DNA of 64,000 nucleotides from NCBI RefSeq assembly GCF_011734195.1, contig NZ_JAANTH010000002.1, positions 992,001-1,056,000 of the forward strand, read 5' to 3'. Source of the stretch: Halobacterium sp. R2-5. GTDB lineage: Archaea > Halobacteriota > Halobacteria > Halobacteriales > Halobacteriaceae. Below, one piece after another: positions 49,540 to 58,633 of this stretch (its first letter is position 1; each line of letters starts with the position of its first letter). The notes under the pieces were generated by a model that worked only from the letters and a program-made list of their open reading frames with translations, was not told the DNA's origin and made no database searches. Position numbers and translations under genes: made by a program.

Positions 49540-50679
49540 ATGCGGAGTTTCACCGTCACCCGGATCTGGGACATCCCGATTCGCGTCAACACGTCGCTGC
49601 TCGTCTTCCTCCCGATTCTCGCGTGGCTCATCGGGAGCGGCGCGCAGATCCAGTTCTACGCCGGCCTCATCGAGGGCGTCACGGGCGTCGGCTTCGACCT
49701 CTCGCGGCTCGAAGCCGGGAACACCTCGTGGCTCATCGGCGTCACCGCCGCACTCGGCCTGTTCGTCAGCGTCACGCTCCACGAACTCGGGCACTCGTGG
49801 GCGGCGCTGCGGTACGGCATCGGCATCGAGTCCATCACGCTGTGGATCCTCGGCGGGCTCGCGGCCCTGGAGTCGCTGCCGAAGGAGTGGGACCGCGAGT
49901 TCTGGATCGCCGTCGCCGGCCCGGTCACGAGCGTGCTGGTCGCCGCCGGCTGTTACGCGGCCGTCCTCGCCGTCCCCGAGTCGCTGCAGGTGACGCGGTT
50001 CGTGCTCGGTTACCTCGCGCTCACGAACCTCCTGCTCGCCGGGTTCAACCTCCTGCCCGCGTTCCCGATGGACGGCGGGCGCGTCCTCCGCGCGCTGCTC
50101 GCACGCACCCGGCCGTACGGCACCGCGACCCGCATCGCGGCGCGAATCGGCGTCGGGTTCGCGTTCCTGTTCGCCGTCGTCGGCGTGCTCAGCTTCAACC
50201 TCCTGCTGTTGCTGCTCGCGTGGTTCATCTACGGCGCCGCCACCACCGAGTCCCGGACCGTGCTCCTCGACGAACTGCTCGAGGGCATCACGGTCGGCGA
50301 CATCATGACCCGCGACCCCGCGACCGTCTCGGCGGACGTGTCCGTCGCGGAACTGGGCCGGCGGCTCCTCAGCGACCGCCAGACGCTCCACCTCGTCACC
50401 GACAGCACGGGAACCGCGCGTGGCGTGGTCGCGCTCGACGACCTCCGGAAAGTCCCCGAGCGCGAGCGCGACACCACCCGCGTCGACGAAGTGATGCGGG
50501 ACGTCCCGAGCGTCGAGCCGTCCGCGGACGCCTTCGACACGCTCGCGCTGCTGCAGCAGTCTGGCGGGACGACCGCGCTCGTCGAGGAGAACGGCGAGCT
50601 CGTCGGCGTGCTCTCGCAGTCGGACTACGCCGACGCGCTGACGATTCGGCGCGGCTTCCAGAGCACCGTCACCGGGTAG
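49540..50679 (+). CDS. Site-2-type zinc metalloprotease (M50) with C-terminal CBS domains
   Basis: A 379-residue intramembrane protease. HELGH at residues 81-85 and NLLPAFPMDGGR at 170-181 supply the zinc-binding residues and active Glu; six or so helices surround them. Residues about 249-379 hold two CBS motifs (ITVGDIMTRDPATVSADVSV.. and ..VDEVMRDVPSVEPSADAFDT), which bind adenine nucleotides and probably regulate proteolysis. This matches the M50B SpoIVFB/Rip3-like group common in archaea. The natural substrate is unknown. Its 3' end overlaps the convergent exporter gene by 11 bp. Confidence 0.92.
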   Translation: MRSFTVTRIWDIPIRVNTSLLVFLPILAWLIGSGAQIQFYAGLIEGVTGVGFDLSRLEAGNTSWLIGVTAALGLFVSVTLHELGHSWAALRYGIGIESITLWILGGLAALESLPKEWDREFWIAVAGPVTSVLVAAGCYAAVLAVPESLQVTRFVLGYLALTNLLLAGFNLLPAFPMDGGRVLRALLARTRPYGTATRIAARIGVGFAFLFAVVGVLSFNLLLLLLAWFIYGAATTESRTVLLDELLEGITVGDIMTRDPATVSADVSVAELGRRLLSDRQTLHLVTDSTGTARGVVALDDLRKVPERERDTTRVDEVMRDVPSVEPSADAFDTLALLQQSGGTTALVEENGELVGVLSQSDYADALTIRRGFQSTVTG

Positions 50680-51598
50680 CCGCGAACCGGCGGTACGCCC
50701 GCGAGAGCTCGTCGGCGACGACCTCCCGCTGGAGCAACGCGACGCCGGCGACGACGATGACGAACCCGGCAGCGGTCGTCAGCGACACGCCGTCGCCGAA
50801 CAGCAGCCACGCCGTGATGGCGGCGAAGATGGGGACGACGTACGCCACGAGGTTCGCGCGCACGGGCCCGACGTCGCGGATGAGCGTGAAGAAGACGGGG
50901 TACGCCAGCGCGGTCGACAGCACGCCGAGCACGAGCGTCGCGTAGACGACAGTCGGCGTCACGAGGGCGCCGGAGACGGACTCGCCGAGGCCGAGGCTCG
51001 CGGCGTGGAGGAGCCCCGCGCCGCCGACCATCGCCCACGTCGTGAGCGGGATGCTCTCGATGGTGGCGTCGACGCGCCGCATCACGACGCTCCCGAGCGC
51101 GACGGCGGCCGCCGCGCCGAGCACGAGCAGCTGGCCGACGGTCGACCCAGCGGTGAGCGTCTCCGGGGACGGCTGGACGATGACGACGACGCCGACGAGC
51201 CCGAGCGCGATGCCCGCCAGACTCACCGGGTCGAGGCGCTGGTCGAGCAGCACGAACGCGAACGCGGGCGCGAGAATTGGGTTCAGGCCGTACATCACGG
51301 ACGCCGCAGCGGGCGTGATCGACTGCTGGCCGAGGAAGAGCAGGCCGTTGTTCGCGGCGATGATGGTGGCCGCGCCGACGGCGATGCCGACGTAGTCCGC
51401 GCGAGTGCGCGGGAGCACGGCGTCGTAGCGCCACGCCACGAACGCCAACAGCAGCGGCACCGCGACGTCGAAGCGCAGCGCCGCGAAGAACACCGGCGGC
51501 AGCGCTTCCAGGCCGGCCTTGATGGCGACGAAGGAGAACCCCCAGAGGACGCCCAGCAGTACGAACAGCCCCGCGTTCCGGTAGTGAGAGAGATTCAT
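50669..51598 (-). CDS. EamA (DMT superfamily) transporter
   Basis: A 309-residue membrane protein with ten predicted helices in two EamA repeats (about 8-140 and 150-290). The first repeat starts NAGLFVLLGVLWGFSFVAIKAGLEALPP, the typical DMT opening; the second includes VVYATLVLGVLSTALAYPVFFTLIRDVGPVRANLVAYVVPIFAAITAWLLFG, the typical DMT close. Members export amino acids, nucleobases or other small metabolites. Substrate unknown. Confidence 0.9.
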   Translation of the reverse strand: MNLSHYRNAGLFVLLGVLWGFSFVAIKAGLEALPPVFFAALRFDVAVPLLLAFVAWRYDAVLPRTRADYVGIAVGAATIIAANNGLLFLGQQSITPAAASVMYGLNPILAPAFAFVLLDQRLDPVSLAGIALGLVGVVVIVQPSPETLTAGSTVGQLLVLGAAAAVALGSVVMRRVDATIESIPLTTWAMVGGAGLLHAASLGLGESVSGALVTPTVVYATLVLGVLSTALAYPVFFTLIRDVGPVRANLVAYVVPIFAAITAWLLFGDGVSLTTAAGFVIVVAGVALLQREVVADELSRAYRRFAATR

Positions 51599-51699
51599 GT
51601 GGATGCCTCGGTGGAGCGCGACGTGTCGAAATAGTGAACACGCGAGCGCTAAAGGCCGTCGTCTCCGCGCCGCCGGCCCGCCGCGAACCTCTCAATCTT

Positions 51700-52317
51700 A
51701 TGTCGCGTCGGCGCGCGCTCGGAGACGTGAACCCAGACCAGTTCCGGGACGCCGCCGGCGCGCTGCTCGTCGCGGGCGCCGTCCTCACGGTGCTCGGTTT
51801 CGTCGCCGCGGAGGCGTCCTACCCGGGCTACAGCACGTCCGCACAGACGATCAGCGCGCTCGGCGCGGCGGACGCGCCCGCCGCCTCCCAGACCGTGTTC
51901 AACGCCACGATGGTCGCCGCCGGCGCCCTGTTGTTGCTGGCGACGTACGCACTCCGTCGCGGCGACGGCTCGCGTCGAGTTACGGCCATCCTCGCAATCA
52001 CCGCCGTCGGCGTCGCTGGCGTCGGCGTCTTCCCGTCCCAGACCGGCGTGCCGCACTTCGTCGCCGCGATGCTCGCGTTCGGCGGCGTCGGCGTCGCCGC
52101 GCTCGCCGCCGGATTCGAGGCCCGCGGCGCGTTCCGCGCTCTCTCGGTGGGGCTGGGCGCGCTCGAACTGCTCGCGCTCGCGGGGTTCGTGGTCCTCGGG
52201 GACGGGACGCCGCTGGGCGTCGGCGGCATCGAGCGCTGGGTCGCCTACCTCGGGCTGCTGTGGACCGCGGCGTTCGGCGGCCGGCTCACGGCGGACGCCG
52301 GAGGGACGGGTAGCTAG
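51700..52317 (+). CDS. DUF998-family membrane protein
   Basis: A 205-residue protein starting MSRRRALGDVNPDQFRDAAG with six predicted helices. The block GYSTSAQTISALGAADAPAASQTVFNATMVAAG is the recognisable DUF998 signature (S-x-L-G near the first periplasmic loop followed by FN), and GVGVFPSQTGVPHFVAAMLAF fits its fourth helix. No function is known for the family. The ATG at 51700 is preferred over an in-frame GTG at 51634, whose product begins with an Arg-rich non-hydrophobic stretch. It overlaps the convergent permease end by 4 bp. Confidence 0.8.
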   Translation: MSRRRALGDVNPDQFRDAAGALLVAGAVLTVLGFVAAEASYPGYSTSAQTISALGAADAPAASQTVFNATMVAAGALLLLATYALRRGDGSRRVTAILAITAVGVAGVGVFPSQTGVPHFVAAMLAFGGVGVAALAAGFEARGAFRALSVGLGALELLALAGFVVLGDGTPLGVGGIERWVAYLGLLWTAAFGGRLTADAGGTGS

Positions 52318-53450
52318 CCGCGCAGCGAGTCGACGGGCCGCTCGTTGGCGGCCTTCCACGCGGGGTAGAGCCCGCTCACGAGGCTCGCCGCGAGCGCGAA
52401 GCCGACGCCGTAGACGAGGTACCGTGAGCTGCTCCAGGCGAGCGCGAGCAGCGGGTCGCCGACCAGCGCGTCGAAGATGACGAAGCCCACGCCCAGCGAG
52501 ACGACCGCGCCAGCGAGCCCGCCGACCAGGCCGAGGAACCCCGCCTCCGTGAGGAGCATGCGGAGCACCTCGCCGCGACGGACGCCGACCGCCCGGAGGA
52601 CGCCGATTTCGCCGCGCCGCTCGATGGTGCTCATCAGCATGACGTTCAGAATCGCCACGCTGGCGACCACCAGCGAAATCGAGCCGATGCCCAGCAGCGC
52701 GAGGTTCAGGGTGTTCAGGAAGGAGTTGATCTGTTCGAGCGCGTCGGCGGACGTCGTGGCGCTCACGACCTCCTCGCGCTCGTTGAGGCGCTCGTCGACC
52801 GCGGCCGCCAGCTCCCGTGCGGCGTCGCCCCCGTCGGTGACCAGGGTGACGCGGTCGTAGTACTGCTGGTCCGCGAGCGCGGACAGCGGCAGGACGAGCG
52901 TGTTGCTCCCGCCGCCGAAGCCGCCCGGGCTCTCGGTGACGCCGCGGATTCGGTACAGCTGGCCGCCGTACTCGACGGGGTCGCCGACGTCGAGGCCGAG
53001 TTCGGTGGCGAGGCTGCTGCTGACGACCGCGCCGGATTCGAGGCGCTCGGGGATCTCGCCCGCGCCGGCGTCGTAGAGCGCGCTCGCCTGCGTCACCCCC
53101 GTGACGCTCGCGCGGACCTCCTCGCCGTTCGCCGCGACGATCGTCTGGTCGCCCTTCAGCGGAATCACGTCCGCGTCCGTCGACACCTGCCGAATCTTCC
53201 GGACGTGCGTCTCGGTCAGCCCGTCCGGGTTGTCCTCGCCGGCCGTGACCGTGACCTCGTCCGCGAGCCCGCCGAGGTTCTGGGTCGCCTGGTACTGGAG
53301 GGCGGCTCCGGCCATCCCCAGCGACGCGATGGCGACGACGCCGATGACGACGCCGAGCGCGGCCAGCGCCGTGCGGACGCGGTTGCGGCCGAGGTTCCGC
53401 CACGCCATCAACACGCTCGGGTACTTGCGGAGGATGTCGGGCGGGCTCAC
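52314..53450 (-). CDS. ABC transporter permease, FtsX/MacB type
   Basis: A 378-residue permease with the MacB/LolCE topology: one N-terminal helix (VRTALAALGVVIGVVAIASL), a large extracytoplasmic MacB-like domain (about 45-250), and three C-terminal helices (ALLGIGSISLVVASVAILNVML, LGLVGGLAGAVVSLGVGFVIF, LVYGVGFALAASLVSGLYP). RRGEIGVLRAVGVRRGEVLRMLL is the conserved coupling segment. The start is GTG at 53450, overlapping the ATPase stop by 4 bp. With the ATPase and the CARDB protein it forms a coupled export or mechanotransmission unit. Confidence 0.9.
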   Translation of the reverse strand: MSPPDILRKYPSVLMAWRNLGRNRVRTALAALGVVIGVVAIASLGMAGAALQYQATQNLGGLADEVTVTAGEDNPDGLTETHVRKIRQVSTDADVIPLKGDQTIVAANGEEVRASVTGVTQASALYDAGAGEIPERLESGAVVSSSLATELGLDVGDPVEYGGQLYRIRGVTESPGGFGGGSNTLVLPLSALADQQYYDRVTLVTDGGDAARELAAAVDERLNEREEVVSATTSADALEQINSFLNTLNLALLGIGSISLVVASVAILNVMLMSTIERRGEIGVLRAVGVRRGEVLRMLLTEAGFLGLVGGLAGAVVSLGVGFVIFDALVGDPLLALAWSSSRYLVYGVGFALAASLVSGLYPAWKAANERPVDSLRG

Positions 53451-54109
53451 TGTATCACTCCGTCGACCAGGCGGACGACGCGATCGGCGTACCCTTTCAG
53501 CTGTTCGTCGTGGGTGACGGCGACGATGGCGATGTTCTCGACCTCCTTCAGGCGCGTCAGCTCGTCGAGAATCGTGGCGCCCGTGTCCTGGTCGAGGTTC
53601 CCGGTGGGCTCGTCGGCGATGAGCAGGTCGGGCTCGTTGATGAGCGCTCGCGCGATGGCGACCCGCTGGCGCTGCCCGCCGGAGAGCTGGTCCGGCGTGT
53701 GTTCGAGGCGGTCCCCGAGGCCGACGCGCCGCAGCAGGTCGATCGCGCGGTCGTGGCGGTCGACGGTCGTGTCCCACATCGAGGGGAGTTCGACGTTCTC
53801 GACGGCGGTGAGCATCGGCAGCAGGTGGAACGCCTGGAAAACGAACCCGATGCTCGACCGGCGCTTCTCGGTGAGCTGGTCGCTCGTGTAGTCGGTCACG
53901 TCCTCGCCCTCGATGCGGACCGTCCCCTCGGTCGGCGTGTCGAGCAGGCCGATGATGTTCATCATCGTGCTCTTCCCCGACCCCGAGGGGCCGATGACGG
54001 TGACCATCTCCCCGCGGTCGACGTGGATGCTGACGCCCTTCAGCGCCTCCACGGTCTCCCCGCCGCTGTCGTAGCGCTTCACGACGTCCTCGAGTTCGAC
54101 GACGCTCAT
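53447..54109 (-). CDS. ABC transporter ATP-binding protein, LolD/MacB type
   Basis: A 220-residue ATPase: Walker A GPSGSGKST, Q-loop FVFQAFHLLPMLTAVENVELP, signature LSGGQRQRVAIARAL, Walker B LLIADEPTGNLD, and H-loop VTHDEQ. The EPTGNLD extension is typical of the LolD/MacB/FtsE group that works with FtsX-type permeases. Start ATG 54109 overlaps the CARDB gene stop (ATGA); 54118 is an alternative three codons upstream. Stop overlaps the permease start. Confidence 0.93.
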   Translation of the reverse strand: MSVVELEDVVKRYDSGGETVEALKGVSIHVDRGEMVTVIGPSGSGKSTMMNIIGLLDTPTEGTVRIEGEDVTDYTSDQLTEKRRSSIGFVFQAFHLLPMLTAVENVELPSMWDTTVDRHDRAIDLLRRVGLGDRLEHTPDQLSGGQRQRVAIARALINEPDLLIADEPTGNLDQDTGATILDELTRLKEVENIAIVAVTHDEQLKGYADRVVRLVDGVIQ

Positions 54110-55563
54110 CTGCGCCATCGGTACACCGCCGCGCCGACCACGAGCAGCGCGAGGACCGCGGCGACGCCCAGCAGCGGCACGCCGCCCGAGGGCCCGGACG
54201 AATCACCGTTCTCGCTGCCGGCGGGCGCCTGGCTGAGGTCGACGGTCGTGACCTTCGAGTGGCGCTCGCCGTTCACGGAGTAACTGACGTTGACGGGGAC
54301 GCGCTCGACGTCCTCGGCCGCGTTCGCGGTCAACTCGAAGGTCGCGAACTCGCTCGACTCGACCGCGCCGACGAAGTACTCGCCGTTCGGCGGCATCGGG
54401 GACACGCGGTCGCCGTCGCCCACGGAGACGAGCAGGGAGTCGGCGTCCGCGCTCCCGAGGTTCGCGGTGTCGCCGCTGATGCTGACCGTCGACCCGTCGC
54501 GGGTGAAGTCGACGCCCGTGAGCTCGATCTCCGAGGTCGCCTGCGGCGAGTACTGAATCGTCTGCTCGGCGCTGCGGCGCTCCCCGGCGGCGCTGTACTC
54601 GGCGGCGACCGTCACCTCGCCAGCGGGGATGTCCGCGCCGTCGAGCGTGACCGTCCGCGCTCCCTCGGCCGGGACGTCCTCGGTGAGCGCGCGAGCGACG
54701 ACTTCCCCGCCGCTGAGCGCGCGCACCTCGACGTCGCGGAGTTCGACGTTCCCGTACTCGGTGAGCGTCGCCTCGACGACCGACGAGCCGTTCGCCGCCG
54801 TCGGCGTCGCGGTCACCTCCGCGTCGACGTCGCTCTCGTCGACGTCGACGGTCACGCTCCGGTCGGTGGTCCGTGTCACGCCCTCGCTCGTCTTGTACGT
54901 CAGCGTCGCGTTCAGCGTCCGCTCGCCCGCCTCCGGGAACCTGACGCGGTACGCGTGGGTGACCTGCGAGCCGGAGGCGATGGACGCGCTCACGCGCTCG
55001 GCGTTGTCCACGGCCGCGTCGCCGTCCAGCTCGAGGCGGACGTTCGACAGCGTCCCGTCGTCGCCGTTCGAGACGGAGACGTTGACGGCGCTCTCCTGCC
55101 CCGCGACGAGGTCCGGCGTCGCGAACGAGACGACCGCCTCGTCGGGCTCCTCGACGTCCACGTACAGCGGGTAGTTGACGCGCTCGTAGTCTCCGTCGTC
55201 GTCCCGCACGACCACGAAGACCGTGAGCCGCCGCTCCCCGGTGCTGCCGATCTTCGCGGTCAGCGGCACGTCGAGTGTCTGCCCGGCGGCGATCGCGCCG
55301 ACGTCCTCGATGCGGCCGTACTCCGTCGGGGTCCCGGACTTCCGCACGTACACGTCGGTGACGTCTACGGACCCGGAACTGCTCGCCAGGTTCGCGATGG
55401 TCGCCGTCAGCGTGAACGGCTCGCCGGGCGCGGGCTGGTCGACGGACGTCTCGACGCCCTGGATGGCGATGTCGGTCTGGGCGGCGCTCCCGACTGCGAC
55501 GACGGCGCTCACCGACGCCACCAGCAACACGCCGACGACTGCCACCGTGACGCGTCGTCTCAT
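54106..55563 (-). CDS. Exported CARDB/COG1361-like beta-domain protein, membrane-anchored
   Basis: A 485-residue exported protein. It has a signal peptide (RRRVTVAVVGVLLVASVSAVVAVGS), then four or so Ig-like/CARDB repeats of about 100 residues with alternating strands (QTDIAIQGVETSVDQPAPGEPF, VVSFATPDLVAGQESAVNVSV, DVDAEVTATPTAANGSSVVEA, EIELTGVDFTRDGSTVSISGD), and a C-terminal helix ending VYRWRR that anchors it outside the membrane. It resembles the S-layer-domain COG1361 proteins frequently encoded with MacB-type ABC systems. It is first in a three-gene operon in which every junction overlaps by 4 bp. An AT-rich TATA-like element at about 55710-55719 implies a leader over 100 nt. Confidence 0.85.
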   Translation of the reverse strand: MRRRVTVAVVGVLLVASVSAVVAVGSAAQTDIAIQGVETSVDQPAPGEPFTLTATIANLASSSGSVDVTDVYVRKSGTPTEYGRIEDVGAIAAGQTLDVPLTAKIGSTGERRLTVFVVVRDDDGDYERVNYPLYVDVEEPDEAVVSFATPDLVAGQESAVNVSVSNGDDGTLSNVRLELDGDAAVDNAERVSASIASGSQVTHAYRVRFPEAGERTLNATLTYKTSEGVTRTTDRSVTVDVDESDVDAEVTATPTAANGSSVVEATLTEYGNVELRDVEVRALSGGEVVARALTEDVPAEGARTVTLDGADIPAGEVTVAAEYSAAGERRSAEQTIQYSPQATSEIELTGVDFTRDGSTVSISGDTANLGSADADSLLVSVGDGDRVSPMPPNGEYFVGAVESSEFATFELTANAAEDVERVPVNVSYSVNGERHSKVTTVDLSQAPAGSENGDSSGPSGGVPLLGVAAVLALLVVGAAVYRWRR

Positions 55564-55825
55564 CGCTGTCCCCAGACGGCTGTCTGTCCGGCGCTGCGCG
55601 CCGTCTCCGGCCCCCACCGGACGCGCGGCGCGACCACCGCGCTGCCTGTCAGCCCCGCCTCGCTGGTCTGTCCTCGCGGTGTCACGTTTCCGTGGACGGA
55701 GCCCGGTGACTTATTATTAGTAGTTTGGCGAACCTTTCGTCGAGCCTGCGGCACGCCGCGGACCAGGCGCCGGAAGTCGCTGCTGAAAGCGCAACCGGCC
55801 TCCGTGTGCAACGGGAAGGGGTGGT

Positions 55826-56851
55826 ATGCGTGATTCGAACCGCGAGTGGGTGTTCGCCGAGCGCCCCGAGGGCGAGCCGGACATGGACAGCTTCGAACTC
55901 CGCGAGACCGACGTGCCGAGCCCGCAGCACGGCGAGCTCCTCGTTCGCGTGCGCTACCTCTCCGTCGACCCCTACATGCGGGGTCGGATGCGGGACGCCG
56001 AATCGTACGCCGAGCCGTGGGACGTCGGCGACCCGATGGCCGGCGCCGTCGTCGGCGAAGTCGTCGAGAGCGAGAGCGACGCGTACGACGCCGGCGACCT
56101 CGTGACGGGCAACGGCACGTGGGCGGACTACAGCGTCCTCGACGCCGGGGAGGTCGCGCCCGTCGACCCCTCGATCGCTGACCTCCCGGCGTACCTCGGC
56201 GTGCTCGGGATGCCCGGCCGGACGGCGTACTTCGGGCTGCTCGAAGTCGGCGACCCGAAGCCCGGCGACACGGTCGTCGTCTCCGGCGCGGCGGGCGCGG
56301 TCGGCTCCGTCGTCGGTCAGATCGCGAAGCTCAACGGCTGTCGCGTCGTCGGCTTCGCGGGCACCGACGAGAAGGTCGACTGGCTCACAGAGGACCTCGG
56401 GTTCGACGCCGCGATCAACTACAAGGACGTCGACGACTACCGCGCGGCGCTCGACGACGCTGCCCCCGACGGCGTCGACGTCTACTTCGACAACGTCGGC
56501 GGCCCGATCACGGACGCCGTGTTCACGGAGCTGAACCTCGACGCGCGCGTCGCGGTCTGCGGCCAGATCGCTCACTACAACGACGAGAGCGTGCCGACGG
56601 GGCCGCGGAAGCTCCCGCAGCTCATCGCGCCGCGCGCGAAAGTACAGGGACTGCTCGTCGGCGACTACGCGACCCGCTTCGGGGAGGCCAGCGAGCAGCT
56701 CGGCGAGTGGGTCGCGTCCGGCGAGCTATCCCACCGGGAGACCGTCGTCGACGGGCTCGAGAACGCCCCCGACGCGTTCCTCGGGCTGTTCTCCGGGGAC
56801 AACGTCGGGAAGCAGGTCGTCGGCGTCGCCGAGCAGCCGGCCTCCGAGTAG
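55826..56851 (+). CDS. NADPH-dependent MDR oxidoreductase (CurA/2-alkenal reductase-like)
   Basis: A 341-residue zinc-free medium-chain reductase. YLSVDPYMRGRMRDAESYAEPWDVGDPM at the N-terminus, GMPGRTAYFGLLEVGDPKPGDTVVVSGAAGAVGSVVGQIAKL at the NADPH site, and YFDNVGGPITDAVF near residue 220 are the hallmarks of the leukotriene B4 dehydrogenase/CurA group. It reduces the C=C bond of alpha,beta-unsaturated carbonyls. The ATG at 55826 gives the usual start, and the length fits. It is convergent with the aminotransferase at 56873. Confidence 0.92.
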   Translation: MRDSNREWVFAERPEGEPDMDSFELRETDVPSPQHGELLVRVRYLSVDPYMRGRMRDAESYAEPWDVGDPMAGAVVGEVVESESDAYDAGDLVTGNGTWADYSVLDAGEVAPVDPSIADLPAYLGVLGMPGRTAYFGLLEVGDPKPGDTVVVSGAAGAVGSVVGQIAKLNGCRVVGFAGTDEKVDWLTEDLGFDAAINYKDVDDYRAALDDAAPDGVDVYFDNVGGPITDAVFTELNLDARVAVCGQIAHYNDESVPTGPRKLPQLIAPRAKVQGLLVGDYATRFGEASEQLGEWVASGELSHRETVVDGLENAPDAFLGLFSGDNVGKQVVGVAEQPASE

Positions 56852-56872
56852 GCGGGACGCGGGCGGCGCGGC

Positions 56873-58018
56873 TCAGTCGATGAATTCCTCGATGCGCGCG
56901 AGCGCCTCCTTGAGGTCGCCGAGCCCGGTGGCGTACGTCACGCGCAGGTGGCCGTCGCCGCCCGTGCCGAAGACGTCGCCGGGGACGACCGCGACGCCCT
57001 GCTCCTCGATGAGCGCCTCCGCGAACGCGTCGCTGTCCTCCCACGGGCACTCGGGGAACACGTAGAACGCGCCCGAGGCGGGGAAGCAGTCCAGACCCAT
57101 CTCCTCGAAGCGCGAGAGCACGAAGTTCCGGCGGCGGTCGTACTGCGCGCGCATCTCCGCGACGTCGCTCTCGCAGTTCCGCAGCGCCTCGATGGCGGCG
57201 TGCTGGGCGGTCGTCGGCGCGGACAGCATCGTGTACTGGTGGATGCGGTTCATCGCCTCGATGGCCTCGGGCGGCGCGAGCGCGTAGCCCAGCCGCAGCC
57301 CCGTCATCGCGTACGCCTTCGAGAAGCCGTTGAAGACGACGGTGCGCTCGCGCATCCCGGGCAGCGTCGCGATGGAGGTGTGCTCGTGCTCGTAGGACAG
57401 CGCGGCGTAGATCTCGTCGGCGAACACCCGGAGGTCGTGCTCGCGGACGAACTCCGCGACCGGCGCCAGTTCCTCGCGGGTCATCGTCGCGCCGGTCGGG
57501 TTGTTCGGGTAGCACATCACGAGCGTGTCCGCCTCCGCGGCGCCCGCCGCTTCGAGGACCTCGGGAGTGAGCTTGAAGTCGTCCTCCGGGCGCGTCGGCA
57601 CGTCGATGACGTCGGCGCCCGCGAGCGTCGCGCCCGGGACGTACGAGAGGTACGACGGCTGGGAGACTGCGACCTTGTCGCCGGGGTCGTGGAACGCCCG
57701 GAACGCCAGATCGAGCGCCTCGCTGGCGCCCGCGGTGACGAGAATCTCCTCGTCGGGGTCGTAGTCGAGGTCGTACTTCTCGCTCGTGTGGGCGGCGATC
57801 TCCTCGCGGAGCTCCCGCAGTCCGCGGTTCGGCGTGTACGACGTCTGGCCGCGCTCCAGCGAGCCGATGGCGGCGTCGCGGGCGGCCCACGGCGGCGCGA
57901 AGTCGGGTTCGCCCACGCCGAGCGAGATGATGTCGTCGTACTCCTCGGCGAGCTCGAAGTACCGGCGGATGCCGGACGGCGGCACGGACTCGAGGCGCTC
58001 GGACTCCTCGAAGCTCAT
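56873..58018 (-). CDS. Class I/II aminotransferase (PLP)
   Basis: A 381-residue fold-I aminotransferase: IISLGVGEPDFAPPWAARDAA, YTPNRGLRELREEIAAH, MCYPNNPTGATM, VFADEIYAALSYEH, and the PLP lysine in FNGFSKAYAMTGLRLGYALAP. It probably acts on aspartate, aromatic or branched amino acids with 2-oxoglutarate. Its start codon overlaps the stop of the Lrp regulator by 4 bp (ATGA), a conserved haloarchaeal pairing that suggests amino-acid-responsive control by that regulator. Confidence 0.92.
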   Translation of the reverse strand: MSFEESERLESVPPSGIRRYFELAEEYDDIISLGVGEPDFAPPWAARDAAIGSLERGQTSYTPNRGLRELREEIAAHTSEKYDLDYDPDEEILVTAGASEALDLAFRAFHDPGDKVAVSQPSYLSYVPGATLAGADVIDVPTRPEDDFKLTPEVLEAAGAAEADTLVMCYPNNPTGATMTREELAPVAEFVREHDLRVFADEIYAALSYEHEHTSIATLPGMRERTVVFNGFSKAYAMTGLRLGYALAPPEAIEAMNRIHQYTMLSAPTTAQHAAIEALRNCESDVAEMRAQYDRRRNFVLSRFEEMGLDCFPASGAFYVFPECPWEDSDAFAEALIEEQGVAVVPGDVFGTGGDGHLRVTYATGLGDLKEALARIEEFID

Positions 58019-58503
58019 GGCGAGATCGACAGCCGGTCGTCGTCGTCGCCGTCGCCGAACTCGACGCCGCCCTCCTTGTACGTCTCCATGATGTAGTGGG
58101 TGACAGTCTGGGTGATCTCGGGGACGGGCGCGACCTTCTCGCTGATGAAGTGCGAGACCTCGCTCATCGAGTCGCCCTCGACGTCCATCGCGAAGTCGAA
58201 GTCCCCGCTGACCAGCCGCAGGCCCTGCACCTCGGGGAACTTCGCGAGGCGCTCGGCGATGTCGTCGTAGCCCGTCTCGCGGTCGAGCGTGACGTTCAGC
58301 TCCACGGACGCGCGGACGCGCTCGGGCTCGACCTTGTCCCGGTCGACGATGGCTCGGTAGCCCTTCACGACGCCGTCGCGTTCGAGCTCCTGGATGGTCG
58401 CCTCGACCTCCGATTCGTCGAGGCCGGTCTGTCGCGCCAGGTCCTCGGTGGAGTAGCGGGCGTTCTCGCGCAACAACGGAAGTATCTGCTCGCGACTGCT
58501 CAT
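58015..58503 (-). CDS. Lrp/AsnC-family transcriptional regulator
   Basis: A 162-residue regulator. An N-terminal winged HTH (EQILPLLRENARYSTEDLARQTGLDESEVEATIQELERDGVVKGYRAIVD) is followed by an RAM-like effector domain (about 65-145) with VRASVELNVTLDRETGYDDI and VQGLRLVSGDFDFAMDVEG, and a short acidic tail. These proteins form octamers and sense amino acids. The ATG at 58503 gives the family N-terminus MSSREQILPLL. Directly coupled to the aminotransferase. Confidence 0.92.
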   Translation of the reverse strand: MSSREQILPLLRENARYSTEDLARQTGLDESEVEATIQELERDGVVKGYRAIVDRDKVEPERVRASVELNVTLDRETGYDDIAERLAKFPEVQGLRLVSGDFDFAMDVEGDSMSEVSHFISEKVAPVPEITQTVTHYIMETYKEGGVEFGDGDDDDRLSISP

Positions 58504-58633
58504 GCGTACCGTCCACGCCATCCGAACAAAAGGATTTCTCACCCACGGCAGATACTGACACGGGACGGGGGCAGCTCCCATCCCCTCGGGACCACCGGAA
58601 CGAATATCCAGAATCGGCCGCTAACGGAGGGCA

